Part shown: positions 63,607 to 64,000 of the stretch, in pieces | Layout of the letters: each line of letters opens with the position of its first letter | Position numbering within the stretch: position 1 is the stretch's first letter | Source of the DNA: Bacteroidaceae bacterium | GTDB taxonomy: Bacteria; Bacteroidota; Bacteroidia; Bacteroidales; Bacteroidaceae | Length of the DNA stretch: 64,000 nucleotides | Direction of reading: 5' to 3' | NCBI GenBank assembly: GCA_017616445.1 | Contig: JAFZYE010000071.1 | Location: forward strand, 29,820 to 93,819 | The notes under the pieces: generated by a model | Seen by the model: the letters and a program-made list of their open reading frames with translations, nothing else | Database searches by the model: none | Told to the model about the DNA's origin: nothing | Made by a program: the position numbers and the translations under genes

Positions 63607-63728
63607 TTTTCTAGGAACTTTTTTCATTTTTTCTAAGAACTTTTTTCTTTTTTTCCTTGAACGCAGAAGATTTTTTCCTTGATTACAGCGACCGCGTTCC
63701 TTGATTACAGAAGCTGCGTTCCTTGATC
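63607..63728. repeat. 22-bp tandem array D (5.5 units)
   Basis: Units start at 63607, 63629, 63651, 63673, 63695 and a partial at 63717, each exactly 22 bp. Early units read TTTTCTAGGAAC-like and later ones CCTTGATTACAG-like, showing stepwise drift. The array begins 3 bp after the end of MITE-like element 2. Confidence 0.85.
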
Positions 63729-63784
63729 CAATATTAATGCTAACGTGCCGCATTGTGTTTTTGAGCATCAGCGACTGTTTTTTA

Positions 63785-63907
63785 CTTAGTCAAGGAAGTA
63801 TCCCACAGGGAAGCAGATGAAGATGGAAGGCTGAAATAGGAGCTCGCTCATAAGTTCAGCATTACGGCCTCAGATGCAAAGCTCGTAGAGCTACGGCCTT
63901 GACTAAG
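63785..63907. other. Branched hairpin block near the window end
   Basis: A perfect 11-bp outer stem CTTAGTCAAGG/CCTTGACTAAG encloses TCCCACAGGGA, GCTGAA/TTCAGC and AGCTCGTAGAGCT hairpins. The preceding 45 bp (from TAACGTGCCGCATTGTG at 63741) match the flank of the block at 55500. No terminal repeat was found in the remaining 90 bp. The rest of 63908-64000 shows no gene. Confidence 0.55.
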
Positions 63908-64000
63908 CTGTTTTTGCAGTTTTTGTTTCTTTTCGATGTTTTCGGAATCTCTTAACTGTCAATTGTCACCTGTCAACTATTCCCAACGTTTGGAGCCTGA

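Overview
The window looks like chromosomal DNA from a member of the Bacteroidales, most likely a Prevotella/Segatella-type gut or rumen bacterium. Promoters carry the Bacteroidetes -7 box TAnnTTTG with a TTG/TTTG about 20 bp upstream. Shine-Dalgarno sequences are essentially absent. The gene content fits: a CarboxypepD_reg TonB receptor, DUF5686, DUF4105/Lnb, DUF4837, a long SecA, a DKNYY lipoprotein and many short-signal-peptide lipoproteins. The inositol-lipid cluster also has the make-up expected for Prevotella. No rRNA, tRNA, CRISPR array, phage or integrase was seen. These calls come from reading alone, without database searches.

Layout. 1-855 is a gene-free, repeat-rich stretch. 856-10.3 kb holds a CDF metal transporter, a YjjG-type nucleotidase, three secreted esterases with glycine-rich inserts, small lipoproteins and a flavin reductase. 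10.4-18.4 kb holds free-methionine sulfoxide reductase, KDG kinase, a Sel1 protein, a TonB receptor, a flavodiiron protein and two envelope proteins. 18.5-27 kb (minus strand) holds SecA, a DUF4105/Lnb-like acyltransferase candidate, a TPR protein and a DUF5686 protein.

27-39.3 kb (minus strand) is the metabolic centre: alkaline phosphatase, GlyA, RlmN, a DUF4837 lipoprotein and PdxA. These run into a compact set for inositol lipids: flippase-like membrane protein, sugar/inositol nucleotidyltransferase, ATP-grasp enzyme, CDP-alcohol phosphotransferase, HAD phosphatase and myo-inositol-phosphate synthase. 39.5-49.1 kb holds a VanW protein, acyltransferase, phosphoesterase, a stand-alone MetH reactivation domain, dihydroorotase, a dolichol-phosphate-mannose-synthase-like transferase and Mfd.

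49.2-55.1 kb holds a TlpA-type thioredoxin gene broken by TGA exactly at the W of WCGPC, and a four-gene operon ending in an exported caspase-like protease. 55.2-64 kb holds an orphan UmuD, a zinc-peptidase-like lipoprotein, a GNAT, NrdD/NrdG and a small gene, interspersed with MITE-like elements.

The most unusual feature is the repeat landscape. Tandem arrays with exactly 22-bp, 7-bp and 9-bp periods, a dispersed GC-rich palindrome, and two related elements with matching terminal inverted repeats fill the intergenic DNA. The same 7-bp/GC-palindrome sequences also sit in frame inside four genes (ATP-grasp, nucleotidyltransferase, MetH reactivation domain and, twice, mfd), where they encode extra peptides.
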